DNA from: Ahaetulla prasina
Taxonomy: Eukaryota > Chordata > Lepidosauria > Squamata > Colubridae
Length of the DNA stretch: 64,000 nt
NCBI RefSeq assembly: GCF_028640845.1
Contig: NC_080541.1
Coordinates: 1,026,435-1,090,434, forward strand
Direction: 5' to 3'
This document shows positions 1-12,300 of this stretch, piece after piece. Numbering within the stretch: the first letter of the stretch is position 1; each line of letters opens with the position of its first letter. A program made the position numbers and the translations under genes. The notes under the pieces are model-generated. The model saw only the letters and a list, made by a program, of their open reading frames with translations, was not told the origin of the DNA and ran no database searches.

Positions 1-232
1 GCCGCCTGGGGGGCAGGTAGCTGAAGGGCTGCTTGGGTCTTTCCACCTGGAGGCCTTGAGGAGGAAGCCACTTCTGCTGCCTGGGGGGTCCTGTCGAGGG
101 CAGAGGTTGCCGCTCCTGCCGGCCTTGCCCACGTGGCTGCTCCGTTGGGTCGCTGTGCCCACTTCCCCAGGGGAGGAGAGGGGATGTGAGGCTGGAGCAT
201 TGGTCGAGCTGCTGGTCTTGGGCTCACCCTAG
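1..232 (+). other. MROH1: 3' end of an upstream MROH1 intron
   Basis: These bases end in the acceptor used by the first exon in the window (AG at 231-232). I looked for the preceding MROH1 exon, which should encode the segment before the [16 protein letters not shown] region, and did not find it, so it lies left of the window. The stretch is GC-rich and shows no repeat I recognise. Confidence 0.7.
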
Positions 233-3200
233 GAGGCTCTTCCGGAGTGGCAGCAGGCTGCCAGCAATGTCCTGGTTGCGGTGGGGAGGCGTTTCATCAA
301 CCAGGTGATGGAGGAGGTGCTGACCAAGTTCCAGCCAGGGGTCTTGCCTCACTGCTTCGTTGTGCTGACATTTGCCAACCTCTCGGTGACCAATGGTAGG
401 TTCTGCCCACTTTTACTCTTTGCTCAGGGGGAGGACCTGCAGCCTGATGGGTGGGGAGGGGCCAGAGGGGGGTTTGGGCGAATGGTGGGGTCAGTGCTAA
501 AGAAGGCAAGCGAAGAGTCGGCCTGGCCCTCTGCCACACGCACTGGTAAATTCAGAGGGTCCAAAGGCCCCTGGGCATTGTGGTGCAGCTCAGTGGTGGG
601 TTTTACTTATCTTTACTACCGGTTCGCTCTGCACATGTGCAGAGTGTATTTGATGCCTTCCGGGCAGGTGGGTGGAGCCTCTAGCCGCCGTTACTACCGG
701 TTTTCCCAAACCAGTGTGAACTGGGAACAACTGACCACTGGTGCAGCTCCTCCAAGCTCTTGCCCATTAGCAATCGCACTAGCACTTAGACTTATATACC
801 ACTTCACAGTCCTTTCCAGCCCTTTCTAAGCGGTTTGCAGAGTCAGCCTCTTGCCCCCAACAATCTGGGTCCTCATTTTACCCACCTCAGAAGGAGGGAA
901 GGCTGAGTCAACCTTGAGCCTGATGAGATTTGAACTGCCAAATTACAGGCAGCCGGCAGGCAGCAGAAGTGGCCTGGAGTATTGTACTCTAACCACTGCG
1001 CCACCACCACCTTAAGGGAAAGGTTGCCCAGTGGGCAGTTTGAGGCCTGATCCTCGTTTTTTGCATTTTCAGTGAAGCTTCTTGATTTGGGGTATCTGAG
1101 TCTTTCAAAATTTACGGGAGGGAGCTCCCTAGAGTTTTGATGAGGGAGTAATGTAGAAATGTTGGAAATAAACAAAAAATGTATTTTGGAGAAGACTCAC
1201 ACAATGGAAAATCCCGGTAGAGCTTCAGGCTCCATAAAAATTCATGACGTAGGGAGCCATAGTTGCAATTCTTTGTATCCCTTCAAGCTGTCTTGTCTGT
1301 TCAAATGATGCTCCATCTGTAAAACCCCTGAAGGCCACAGGTGGGGCAGAGAAGATCCTCGGGGGGGGGGCGTTTACTCATTTATTTAGCATATGGCATA
1401 TCATATACGTGGACTAGCAGTATATAATTAACATGTCCCATAGGAAGCGAAGGTGTTGGTGATGTTTTGGTGGCCATCCATCCTTCTGGTCAGAAGAGGG
1501 CCAGCTCCTCGGGGGGCAACCACTGCTCAGAGGGGGCTTCGGTTTCAACCCTCTCCATCTTCCTCTCCCTCTAGTGTTTGGGATGGTCCCCTTCCTCAAC
1601 TCCATCCTGGGGACGATGCTGCCTATGCTGCCCATGGCCAAGCAGGACAACATGAAGTCCGTCTTCTGCTACGGTAAGACAGCGGGGTCTCCTTGCTGGA
1701 CTTGGGGGTTCAGTCCTGTTTGCAGGGCTTCCTGGGCCCAGCTCCGGCGCAGAGCAGGGGACTTCTGCCTGCAGACTGCTACACCTGTGCAGGTGTCGCC
1801 TGCCATGGGTCAGCATTGGGATCTTGCTTTCCTTCGTGCTTATTTGTCAAACAATTGAGAAAGCCCATTTTACCGGTTCGATTTTTATTGATCTTCCTTT
1901 TTTCTGTGTCTTTTGCTTGTCTTTGTCCCAAACTTGTAAAAATGGCTGCCAATCAGACAGAATGCTTTTTGGGGGTGAGAACTCCCATTTTGGTCTTCCT
2001 GGGCTCCGGGGGGGGGGAGGAGGCTTTTAACCCAACAGCTACACCCCAAATCATCTGCTGAGGTCCCTTTTGGTGGGAGGTCAGGACAATCCCAAGGCTT
2101 CTCGGTTGGGGAGAGTGATTTTGGCCGCTGCCCCCCTGGGCTCCTTGGGGGTCTGCTGAGCTTTTGTGTATGCTTCACCAAGGCCCTGGGCATCCTTCCT
2201 CACCTCCCTTCTGGATTCTGAGAGGAGAAGATGCTGAGACCCTAGAAAGAGGGCAGGAAAGAGCAATGAAGACAATAAAAGTTCTGGAGCTAAATCCTAT
2301 GAATGAATGGTTAAGGGAAGGAGGCATGGTGAGCCTCATCAAGAGAAGCTTAGGGGTACCACCAGACCCTTCTCCTAATGCTTGGAGGGCGGTCAGAGAG
2401 AAGAGGGGGGAGGACAAGAAGCAACAGGTGGGAGCTCCTCAGAGGGAAGGAGGAGCTTCCTGACAGTGGGACACCTTGCCTCCTGGAGATGTGGCTGCTC
2501 CATCCCTGGAAGTTTTTAAGAAGAAATTGGTCAGCCAGTTGACTGAAACGGTATGGGGGTCTCCTGCTGGAGCAAGGGGGTTGGACTAGAAGACCTCCAG
2601 CCCTAGGATTATGGCATATCATCCCTTACACAGCTTTGCAGTACTTCAGCGAGAGCATCCTGGAGTACCTGGCCAACTTAGACAAGGCGCCAGACCCAAC
2701 GGTGAGGCGAGACACCTTCTCCAGTGAAATCTTCAGCGCCTATGAAGTCCTCTTCAACTGCTGGCTGCCAAGCCGGGAGACCAAGGTGCGATGGGAGGAG
2801 GAGGAGGAGGAGGGGGGGGGGGACTGGTTTGGGCTGAAATTCAGGGGAGGGCTACAGATTTCCCAGGAGTCTGGCCAGGACACAAGAGGGGCGAACCCCA
2901 GAGAGGACCCCCTGGGTGTGACCTTCCCACCTGCCCCTGCAGGTGAGGCTGTCCGCAGTGGAGGCCCTGGGGCCCATGAGCCACCTGATGCCCAGCGAGA
3001 AACTGGAGGAGCAGCTCCCCCGACTGATCCCTGGCATTCTGGCCCTGTACCGGAAGCCGGCGGAGGCCTACTACATCTCCAAGGTAGGCAGGCTGGCAGG
3101 GGGACTCCTGGCCGACTTGGGCCGAGCGGAGGGTCTGAGCGGGGTGTGTGTGGGGGGTCTTCGGCCCTTGACCGTCTCTTCTTCAGTCCCTGGGGCTGGA

Positions 3201-6200
3201 GTTTGGGGGCTGCCGTGCGAAGCATGGAAAGGCCAGGTTTCGTGACAAAGTGGGCAGGTTTGTCCTCCAGCAACTTCATTGCCTTGGCAGAGGAACTCTC
3301 GCGCAATCCTGCCTGCCATCGACTTACGTCAGTTCATTCAGTGACCGTTCAGAGTTGTAACAGCACTGAAAAACACGACTGTTTTTCACACGGCCGTGGC
3401 AGCCTCCCCGTGGTCACGTGAACCAAATTTGTACACTTGGCAACTGGCATGGGCTTAAGACGGCTGCCGTGTCCTGGGGTCACGTGATCCCCGTTGCCGA
3501 CCTTCTGACAAGCCAAATCCACGGGGAGGCCAGATCCACTCAACAACCGTGTCACTAACTGAACAGCCGCAGTGATTTGCTTAACAACTGTGCCGAGAAG
3601 GGTCATAAAATGGGGCAAAGCTCACTTAACTACTGTCTTGCTTAGCAACATAAATTTTTAGGCTCAATAGTGGTCGTAAGTGAAGAACTAGCTGTACTGC
3701 CAAGCCCATAAGGCTGCATCCAAAGCTTTGAAGATGAGCATGGTTTATCTGACTTCGCGTTCTGCAAGAAAAATTAAAACCTTGAAGCCCATCAAGTTCC
3801 GGAGGGTCTTAATCCAGGAAGAGGAAACATTTGAGGAGTGGCTGACTTGAGCTTGGGGGAGGGAAATGGGCTCCCCCCCCTTCCCAAGGCAGCTGATGAG
3901 GTGCCCTGCAGGTGGGTGGCCTCAGGTGGGCATGGAATGAGCATGTGAGCTGCTCTTTCAAGAGGGGGGGAGATAACTGTCCTCACGTGGTCCCTTGAAC
4001 AGAGCCTGTGCCAGATCCTGGAAGCCTTGGTCAATATTGGTAGCCGGACTCTGGACACGCAGCTGGACGTCCTCCTCGGGACCCTCCACCTCCAGGTAAG
4101 GGGGGGCGGTTGGCCAGAGGAGCCGGCTCTGCTTGTGCCTTCCCAGCTATGGGGCTGAAATGGCACCAGCCGTGGGTATAAGCTCCTCCCCCCCCAACTC
4201 CCTGTGGCAATGGGCATCGTCTTGTGGGGGTGCCAGCAAGTTGGTTCCATACGGCCAGGAGCTTCTCACTGGGAGCCGCCTGGCTGGGCTGCCCTTCACC
4301 AGGTGAAGCCAATGCTTTTCTCCCCCTCCCACCTCTCTCTCTCCCACTCCAACCCCCCCTCCCTGAGCAGCTCTGCGCCCCCCTGGATTCGTCTCAGCCC
4401 ACCTCCCTGAAGAACCACAACGAGGTTCTTCGCTGCTTCACCGTCTTAGGTGAGTGGAGCCTCCCGGGGCAGGGAGGGGTCCTCAGCCTGGGAGCCCAGT
4501 TGACCTCCTGTCTCTTGCAGCCACTTCATTCCCTGACCGCTTACTTGGATTTCTGCTTCCAAAGCTGGAGTCCAGCAACGAGAAGACGCGGGTGGGGACG
4601 CTGACCGTCCTACGACAGATCATCAACAGCGCCCGTGAGTGGGGGGAGGGGGGGCAGCTGGCTGGGGCTTGGGGGCAGCAGGGGCACTGCAGAGGGAGAG
4701 GGGCATCTCTGCCTTCGAGGGTGGTCGGGGAGGTGCCAAGCCTGCCAGCCCAGCCCCTACCTGCCCCAAAAGTCGCCCCGTCCCCCTCCAGCCCTTGGTT
4801 GCCAATGGGGTGACAGGCTTCCTGCCCTCCTTACGAGCAGCCTGCCAAAGAGGATCCGGCTTCCTCTGGCGCCAGGGGGACTTTGCTGGCGGAGGAGGGC
4901 ACCTGGGGCATTGGAGGAGGAGGGCATTGGAGGAGGAGCGAGGCGCCAAGGTGGCCTTGTGGGGACCCCTGGTGGGCCCTTGGTGGGGGTGGGAGGGCAA
5001 AGTGGGCATCCCGGTGGGTGGCAGGAGCCGGCTTCACCTTGAGCCTCTGCTCTGCTTCTGCCCAGCCGCTCAGATGGAGATCAAGAAGCCTTTTCTCCTG
5101 TCCTCCATGAAGCTCCCCCTGCAAGACCACAGCAATAAGGTGAGTCGGAGGCAAGAGGGACAGAGCCCTCCTCAGCCCTGCTTCCGTCCCCCTGGCCCTT
5201 CCGGGTGGCATTGGCGCCTCTGTTGCAGGTGAAGGGAGGGGGAGGGGTTCAATTTTCCAGTTATTTGTGGGGGGGACTTTGCTATGGGGGAATTTTGAGA
5301 ATACCTGGCTGGCTCAGTCCCCTCCTCACTTGGCTTCCTTGCCAGACCTCGCAGTCTGGCTGCTTCCCTGCCCCCTCCCGGTCGGACTGCTGCCTGCCCA
5401 ACCTCTGAAGGATTGCTGGCCGCCTCACCTGGTCCAGGAGTTCTGCCTCTCTGGAAGGCCCTCGTGATGTTAGCCGAAACGTGGGGAAGCCCAGCAGGGG
5501 GCCAAATTCTGCGCCACGCTTGCTGGTGCTTAGCCAAGTGCCCCCTCCTCCTGGCAGCTGCCCGGTGGGCCTTCAGCCCCTCTCAGGTGCCCAAAGCAGC
5601 GCAGGGCGTGGCAAGGGGGGGTCTGGGTGATGGCAACCTCCCTCCTTGCTTCCCTGCAGGTGAAACGGGCCATGGTGCAGATGGTCAGTGCCATGGCGCA
5701 CCACGGCTACCTGGAGCAGCCGGGCGGAGAAGCCCTGATTGAGTTCCTGGTCCGCCAATGTGCCCTTCCTGCTGAGCAGGTGAGGGTCCGGAATGGCCGG
5801 AGTGACCGCTTGACCAGAAGTTGAATGCTCCAAAAGGGAGGCTGAGTGCCAGACTGGCACAGGACTGGCACCTTGAAGTGGCTGCACCTGCCAACTCCAG
5901 CCTGCCCAAGGAGAGCCCTGAGGCTGAGCCGCCCTGCCTGGTTGCTCACCTGCCACCTGCTGGTTCGGCTGCCTTTGATGAGCCTCGGGCCAGCCACACC
6001 CCCTCCTGTGTGGGCCAGGATTGGGCAGAGCAGGAAGTCCCCCCTCCCCCCGGGCTTGGCGTTCCCACCCCCCAAGAATTCCTGTGCTCTAGGGGTGAAC
6101 GGGAAGGGGAGCCTCCCCTGGAGATGAAGATGCAGGAGAAACCAGGCTGGGTCGGAACTGGGCAGCAGAGCTTCTCCCCTCCTTCCTTGCAGGGGGCTTT

Positions 6201-6340
6201 TAGGAGCTGCCCCCTTCTCTCCCCCACAGGTCTCCCCGCAGCCCCCCCTGGAGCCGGAGGAGGTGACTGACAGCCAGGTCAGGAGCATCAGCGCCAGCAC
6301 CCTCTTCCTCCTCAGCAGCACCGTGGACAGGATGGTCGAC
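233..6340 (+). CDS. MROH1: MROH1 coding exons 1-10 of the window
   Basis: Exons: 233-395, 1575-1673, 2634-2785, 2943-3083, 4003-4095, 4371-4449, 4521-4634, 5066-5139, 5660-5779 and 6230-6340. They encode the N-terminal third of the visible HEAT solenoid, from [12 protein letters not shown] to [12 protein letters not shown]. Landmark peptides are [16 protein letters not shown] (exon 2), [16 protein letters not shown] (exon 3), [20 protein letters not shown] (exon 4), [10 protein letters not shown] (exon 6), [15 protein letters not shown] (exon 7) and [14 protein letters not shown] (exon 9). Every donor is GT and every acceptor AG. The segment in exon 10 ([16 protein letters not shown]) is the linker that varies most between species. 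Confidence 0.95.
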
Positions 6341-9300
6341 GTGAGTCCCCCAAGGGAGGGCGGATGGCGAGGCTGCTGGGGATGCTGGGACTTGTAGTGG
6401 AGCCACCTGAGGGGCGCCGGCTGAGCAAAGTCTTCTTGTGGGGGCTGCTGTTCCTGGCTCCTCTGGCAGCTCGTGGGAGTGGAGGGGGGCTTCCCGGGGG
6501 GGCAGGTTCCTCCCGAGGAGGCCCCACTGCCGCTTTGGCGGGTCTTTACTGCCCCCTCCCCCCCGCAGGTGCTCTGGCCGTCCCTTCTGGGCTTTGTGAC
6601 CCCCGTAGCCTTGACCAACGCCTTGGCCCCCCTCTGCAAGAGCCTCCTGGCCCTGGCCGCCCAGAAGCAGGAGCAGGGAGACTCGGAGCAGCAGCTCCTC
6701 TACGACCCAGGGGGTTCGTATTGGCCTCTCTGGGGCACAGGGGGTGATGGGGGGCGGCTTGGGGTTCCTGGTTAAAGCAGCAAGATCAGCTCTTCTGGGG
6801 GTGGGGGCCTGCTTTCAGTGTGTCTCTGGCCTCAGCTGGAGCTGCCTGGCCCTTCCTGGGGACATGGGGCTGTCATTCTCCCCACCCCCATGCCTTTCCA
6901 GCTCTCGTCCCCTTCTGAGATGCAGATCCCGGAGGGTGGGGTGGCTGGGGCAGGCTAAAGTCATTTGCCTGGCCAGGCATGGCCAAGGGAGGGTTCCTGT
7001 GTTTCCGAGTGGGGCAGGGTGGTGGTGGAGGAGAGAGCCCCCCACCCCAAAAAAAACTGATTCTGAAGAATTGTGCCTTGCTTGCAGGAAACCTCCCATC
7101 CCCTCATGCTTTGATGTCCCGGCTGCTGGTGAGCGGAAGGGAGTTGGTGGAGGTGGGGGGCCAAGAGGGTGGTGGGATATGAGGTGTTTCTGACTCTGGA
7201 AGGGGCCCCTTTGCCTTCTGCTGGGCGGGATGGCAAGAAACTCTACTCCCACCTTCCTCCTTTCACAGCTGATCTTGGGCCCTTCTCTGCCCTCATCCTT
7301 GGGTGGGGGGGATTTAGGATGGGATGGGCCTTCCCTCCCTCCCTCCCTCCCTCTGGATTCCCCAGCCAAGGGGCTTTGGGACTCTGCTCCATCTTGCTCT
7401 GGGCCAGACCCCGCAAGACGCAGCCCCTCCTCTCCCTGTCCTCTGCTCCCCCTCCCCACAGATCGTGGCTTCCCAGCCGTACCTGGGGGAGGGCCATGGG
7501 GCGGGGGCCCTGCGCCTGCTGCTGGTCCTGCGCCTGAGTGTCCACCCAGCAGCCGAGCCCCTCTGGAGCACCAGGGTCCCTGCTCTGCTGCAGCACCTGG
7601 AAGGTAAGGCGGGAGGAGACCCCGCATGCCCCCCTGAGTGGATCAAGCCGGGGTCTCCTTCTCACTGCAACCAGAAGATGCCACCCCCTCCCCACCTTTT
7701 GGACCCCTCTGTAGACAGGATGGACCGAAATGGCCTCCATTGAGGGTTGGGCTGCTGGGTGGACCAAATGCTGATTAAGGCCCCTCCCGTATCTCCTCGT
7801 CCTCCTCTCCTGACTAGGATGGGCCTCCTTCCTTTAGGTGTGGAGGGGGGGGGGGCTGGGCTCAGGTCAGTGGATGGATGTAGGAGGCCCTCCCCTCGTC
7901 TCCCACCCCCCCTTTGCTTTTCCAGCCAACACGGGGGCTTCCCTGTCTCTGAAGGACTGGCAGGATCAGCTGCTGGAGGTGAGCCTCCCCCAATCCCCAT
8001 CAGGGAAGAGCCGGGGGAGGGGGTCAGGCCTGGCCCAGGGAGCCAAAGGGGGGGGTGGGCATGACATTATCCTCTCTCCAGCCCCTCCTCTGACTGGATA
8101 TCATCTCCAAGGACCCCCACACCTCACTTTGCTGTAATAATCATTCATGGAATAGATTTATATGGCCGTCTAGCCCACAGTGGCGATTTCCAGACAACCC
8201 TAAACATCAAGGATATAAAAGCCCCAGAAAGAGCAATTGAGGGTCCCTGAGTCCTTGACGGGGGTGGGGTCCTTGGAGGGGAGGGCTTGGGGGCCTTTGG
8301 GCTGCTCTCCTGCTAAGTGACCCAGACAAGCGGAGGCAAGTGTCAGGCATCAGAAAAGGTGGGGGGGGGGCTGTGGCTGAGCACATGGCTGCAGCATCAG
8401 AGGCAGAGGGGCAGGTAGGGGGGTCACCAAGGAAGCTGCTGCTGGGGGGTCTCCTGCAGTGGTTCTTGTTCACCGTCCCTGAGACGGCTGATGCCTCTGG
8501 CCGCTGCCTGGCGGACCAGTCTGGCTGCCCTGCCTCCCTCCCTGGTCAAGCAGGATGCCAGGATGCCAGGAACCTCAGGGGGATGCCACCCTGAAATGCC
8601 CGCCTCTCCCCGCAGTTCCTCCAGAAGACCCTGGATGCCATTTCGGACGTGCCCTGGACTGGCCAGCTGGTCTTGGAAATGTGCAGGCAGCTGAGTGGCT
8701 ACAACGGCCTGTCTCTGGAGAAGGTCAGCTGTGGGGTTCTTTGGGGAGGTGGGGGTGGCCCCTCCTGCTTGCTGGCAGACTCCTGACTGGGCAGGCTGGG
8801 ATGGGCAGGAATGGTGGCGTCTTGGGTGGGTTCTCCTTCCAGGCCAGTGAAGCAGCTCCTCCTGCCAGGGCAAGTCGAAGGAGCCTCTTGGGTGTGCCGG
8901 GGGGGTCCCTCCTGAGATGCCTTCCTCCCCCTCCCCCCTCCTCCTGCAGAACTTCCTCTACAAGGCCATCGGGGTGAGTCTGGCTGCTTGTGCCAACAAG
9001 GACCTGGTGCAGAAACAGCTCCAGGAGCTGCTGGAGACGGCACGATACCAGGAGGAGGCAGAGCGAGAGGTGGGCCCAGAGCTGGTGGGAACAAGGGGGC
9101 CTGCTACATCTCACCTGGTTCCTGGCCAGCTGTCTGCTCATCATCACCCAGAGGGGGCAGAGAGAGGGGCAGCCAAGGAGCCAGAGCCCCATCTGGGTTG
9201 AAGGGGTTGGAAGGGGTGCATCTCGACGGGGGCTCCAACCTTGGCAAATTCAAGATTTGTGGACCCAGAATTCCTCAGCCACCCACGAGGAGGTGAGGAA

Positions 9301-12300
9301 TTCTGGTTCTTGAAGTCCACAAGTTTTAAAGTTCCTGAGATTGGAGAGGCCTGGAGAAGGTCAGACTTTGGCCAAGCGAGGACTCCGCTGTCCCTGCTGA
9401 CCCCCCAGGGCTCCTGCATTGACCTACCTGGCTCTCCTTCCTCCCGCTCAGGGCTTGGCAGCTTGCCTGGGCTTTTGTGCCGTCACTCACCTGGACGAGG
9501 TTCTGGCCAAGCTGGAGGACTTTGTCAAGTCAGATGTCTTCAAGAAGTCTGCTGGCCTCTTCAGCATCTTCAAGGTGGGTGCCCTCCTGCCATGGGGATG
9601 TCCAATGGGGGGGGTGTCTTTGCCTCTGACCTTTCCTGCCCCCACCCTCCAGGACCGCAGCGACCACGAGGTGGAGAAGGTGAAGAGCACCCTCATCCTG
9701 TGCTACGGCTTCGTGGCCAAGCAGGCGCCCAGGGAGCTGGTCCTGGCCCGCCTGGATGCCGATATTCTCCGCAATGTCTTCCTCTACTTCAACACCAAGG
9801 TGAGGCCGGCAACGCCCTGCCAGGAGGGACGGCTGGCAGCAGCTGGGCCCTGCTTTGGCACCCAGGATCGTTAATGCCCGTCTCCTTTATTTTGTCAGGT
9901 TCTGGGGATAAAGGTAGAGACCAAGGTACAGCTCCCCCGTCTCTCTCTCTGTCCTTCTGCCTCTTCTGCTTCTCTGAGAGCTGTGGGGAGAAGGGGCAGA
10001 AACGCAGTGGGGCTGGTGGGGGTTACCCTGATGCCCCCTGGCTCACCGTGGCCCCTCTGCCAGCACAGCCCTCCGAGCCAGGTGGGGTCAGGTGGCACCA
10101 GCTTGCCAGCCAGCCAGCCAGGGCTCGGGGTTGCCTCCCTGCGGAGGGGAAGCACTGCCCGGGCAGAGAGGATGGGGGGCACCCTTCACCAGGCGGGGGC
10201 TGCACTTGGAAACCTAAATGAATATCTGGAGCTCTGCTCTGTGTGAGAAGGAAAATGGGGGGGGGGCAGGCAGTCCCGGAGCTTGGCAGGAGCTCTTTTG
10301 CTGACAGAAGGCTTGAGCAGGACAGAATAACAGAGGTAGAAGGGGCCTTGGAGGTCTTCTAGTCTAACCCTCACTCAAAAAGGAGCTCCTATACCATTTC
10401 AGGAAAGGACTGGCTAGGAGAGGCCCCCCTGCTTGGGAGCCTGGCGCTTTTCCTGATGCGGTTGGCACAATGGGCGCTCTGGGGCTCAGGCAGCTTCCCT
10501 GCCCTGACATTGGAGGGGGGAGAGAGGGGGGAGGGGAGAGGGGATGCCTGTCCCTTCTTGCAATATGCAATGCCAATCATGCAATGCCAAGCAAGAGGGG
10601 AAGCCCACCGTGCTCCAAGCAAACGGCCCCCTCCCCAAGGTGAAGTCTGCAGGGGCTCTTGGCTGCTGGGCTGGGATCGCCCTACCTGAGCTGTGCCTCC
10701 CCAGCCCCCCCGCAGGAAGCGCTGAAGGGCAGGTGCAGGGCTGGGCCGCAGGAGAGTTTCTCGGGGGGGGGGCTCTGCTCTTACTAACACCTTCCTCCCA
10801 ATGTCTGCACTAACTGTGGGGAGGGGCTCTCCCCCCTCCCTGGGGTTCAGGGCCCCCGGGAACTGTGTGGACTGGTGGAACCGAGTGGGGAGGGGGCATC
10901 TTCTGGCCTTTGACAGTCCCACCTGGATGGATGGAGCGCCAAGCGGTGGGTTGCCTTCTAGAAGAGCCATTTTTGGGATTCACCCCCTTTTAGGGCCCTC
11001 TCTGGAGCCAACTTCCTGTGATACTTGGGTGACGGAAGTGGGTTTGAGTCCCAGCAGAGGTGAAGGGCCAGCGAGATCCTTGACTGACTGGCGCCTTGTT
11101 GGGGGGGGGGGGTTCCCTGCTTGGTGCCTCTTCTAGCCCCTCAAGGCCTCTTCTTCCTCCTCCTCCTCCTCCTCCTCCCTCCCCAGGATGCCACCCTGAA
11201 GCTCTGCCTCATCCGCAGCATCTGCCTCATCAGCCAGGCCGTCTGCCACAGTGCCCAGTCGGGGGACTTCAGCTTCTCCCGCAAGGCCGAGGTGGTTGCC
11301 CAGATGCTGGTGAGGAACAGCTGGAAGCGTTTCCCGTCCACTCCCATGCCAGGATGCCAAGCTCTGGGCCCAGGGCAGGGATGCCCCAAATGCCAGCCCA
11401 GCAGAGGTGCTGCTCCTCGCAGTCTCGTTCCTCCCACAGCTGGAGGCTGGGGTGAAATGTAAAATCTGTTACTACTGGCTCTGTGGGCGGGGCTTGGTGG
11501 GCGGGGTAATGTGACTGGGTGGGCGTGGCCAACTTTTTTTGTCTTTTAAAAGCATGTTTTCTACAACCCATGTAAAAAAAATGCTTTTTTTTTTTTTTTT
11601 AATTCAAAAAGTTTTACAACATTTTCCCCCTTTCCCCCCCTCCTCCCCCCTCCCTTCGCAACCCCCCTCCCCCCCCGACTTCCCGGAACGAGCACAAGGT
11701 ATAGTTAAAAATAAAACAAGCATATGCTAAAAAATTTTCGTCCCAACTTAATTATACCCCTACAATCATCAATTCCTAACTTCCCCCCAAAGCAATCAAA
11801 CATAATACATCATAATCATTCAAAAACAGTCTGATAACTCTTAGTCTGATATCTACGTTGAATATAGTCAATCCACTTTTTCCATTCCTTTAAGTATCTT
11901 TCTTGCGTATTGTCTTTCAAAAAGGCTGATATCTTCGCCATCTCAGCCAAATTGGCAACTTTCAATATCCATTCTTCTATTGTAGGTACTTCTTTTTTCT
12001 TCCAATATTGTCCTATTAGTAATCTTGCTGCAGTTATTAGATTTAAAATCAATTTAGTCTTTTAAAAGCCTCTGATGATCAGGCAACTCAGCTGGGATCG
12101 CCAGAGGGAAAAAAGCTTTTAAAGGGTTCTGACGATCCCAGCTGAGCCGCATGATCATCAGAGGCCTTTTCTTTACTTTTAAAAGCATTTTTTCAGCCAA
12201 AGAAAAATGCTTTTAAAAGTTTTTTAAAAAAGCCTCTGATGATTGCACAGCTCAGTTGGGGTGGGGCGGCAGGGATTTTTGCTACCGGTTCTTCGAACCA

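Noticed and set aside
8145..8230. Possible SINE fragment
   Set aside because: A short TTATATGGCCGTCTAGCCC stretch resembles a SINE tail, but too little is present to call it.
9241..10221. 326-codon open frame, plus strand
   Set aside because: It overlaps MROH1 exons in the wrong frame and runs through GC-rich introns; no domain is recognisable.
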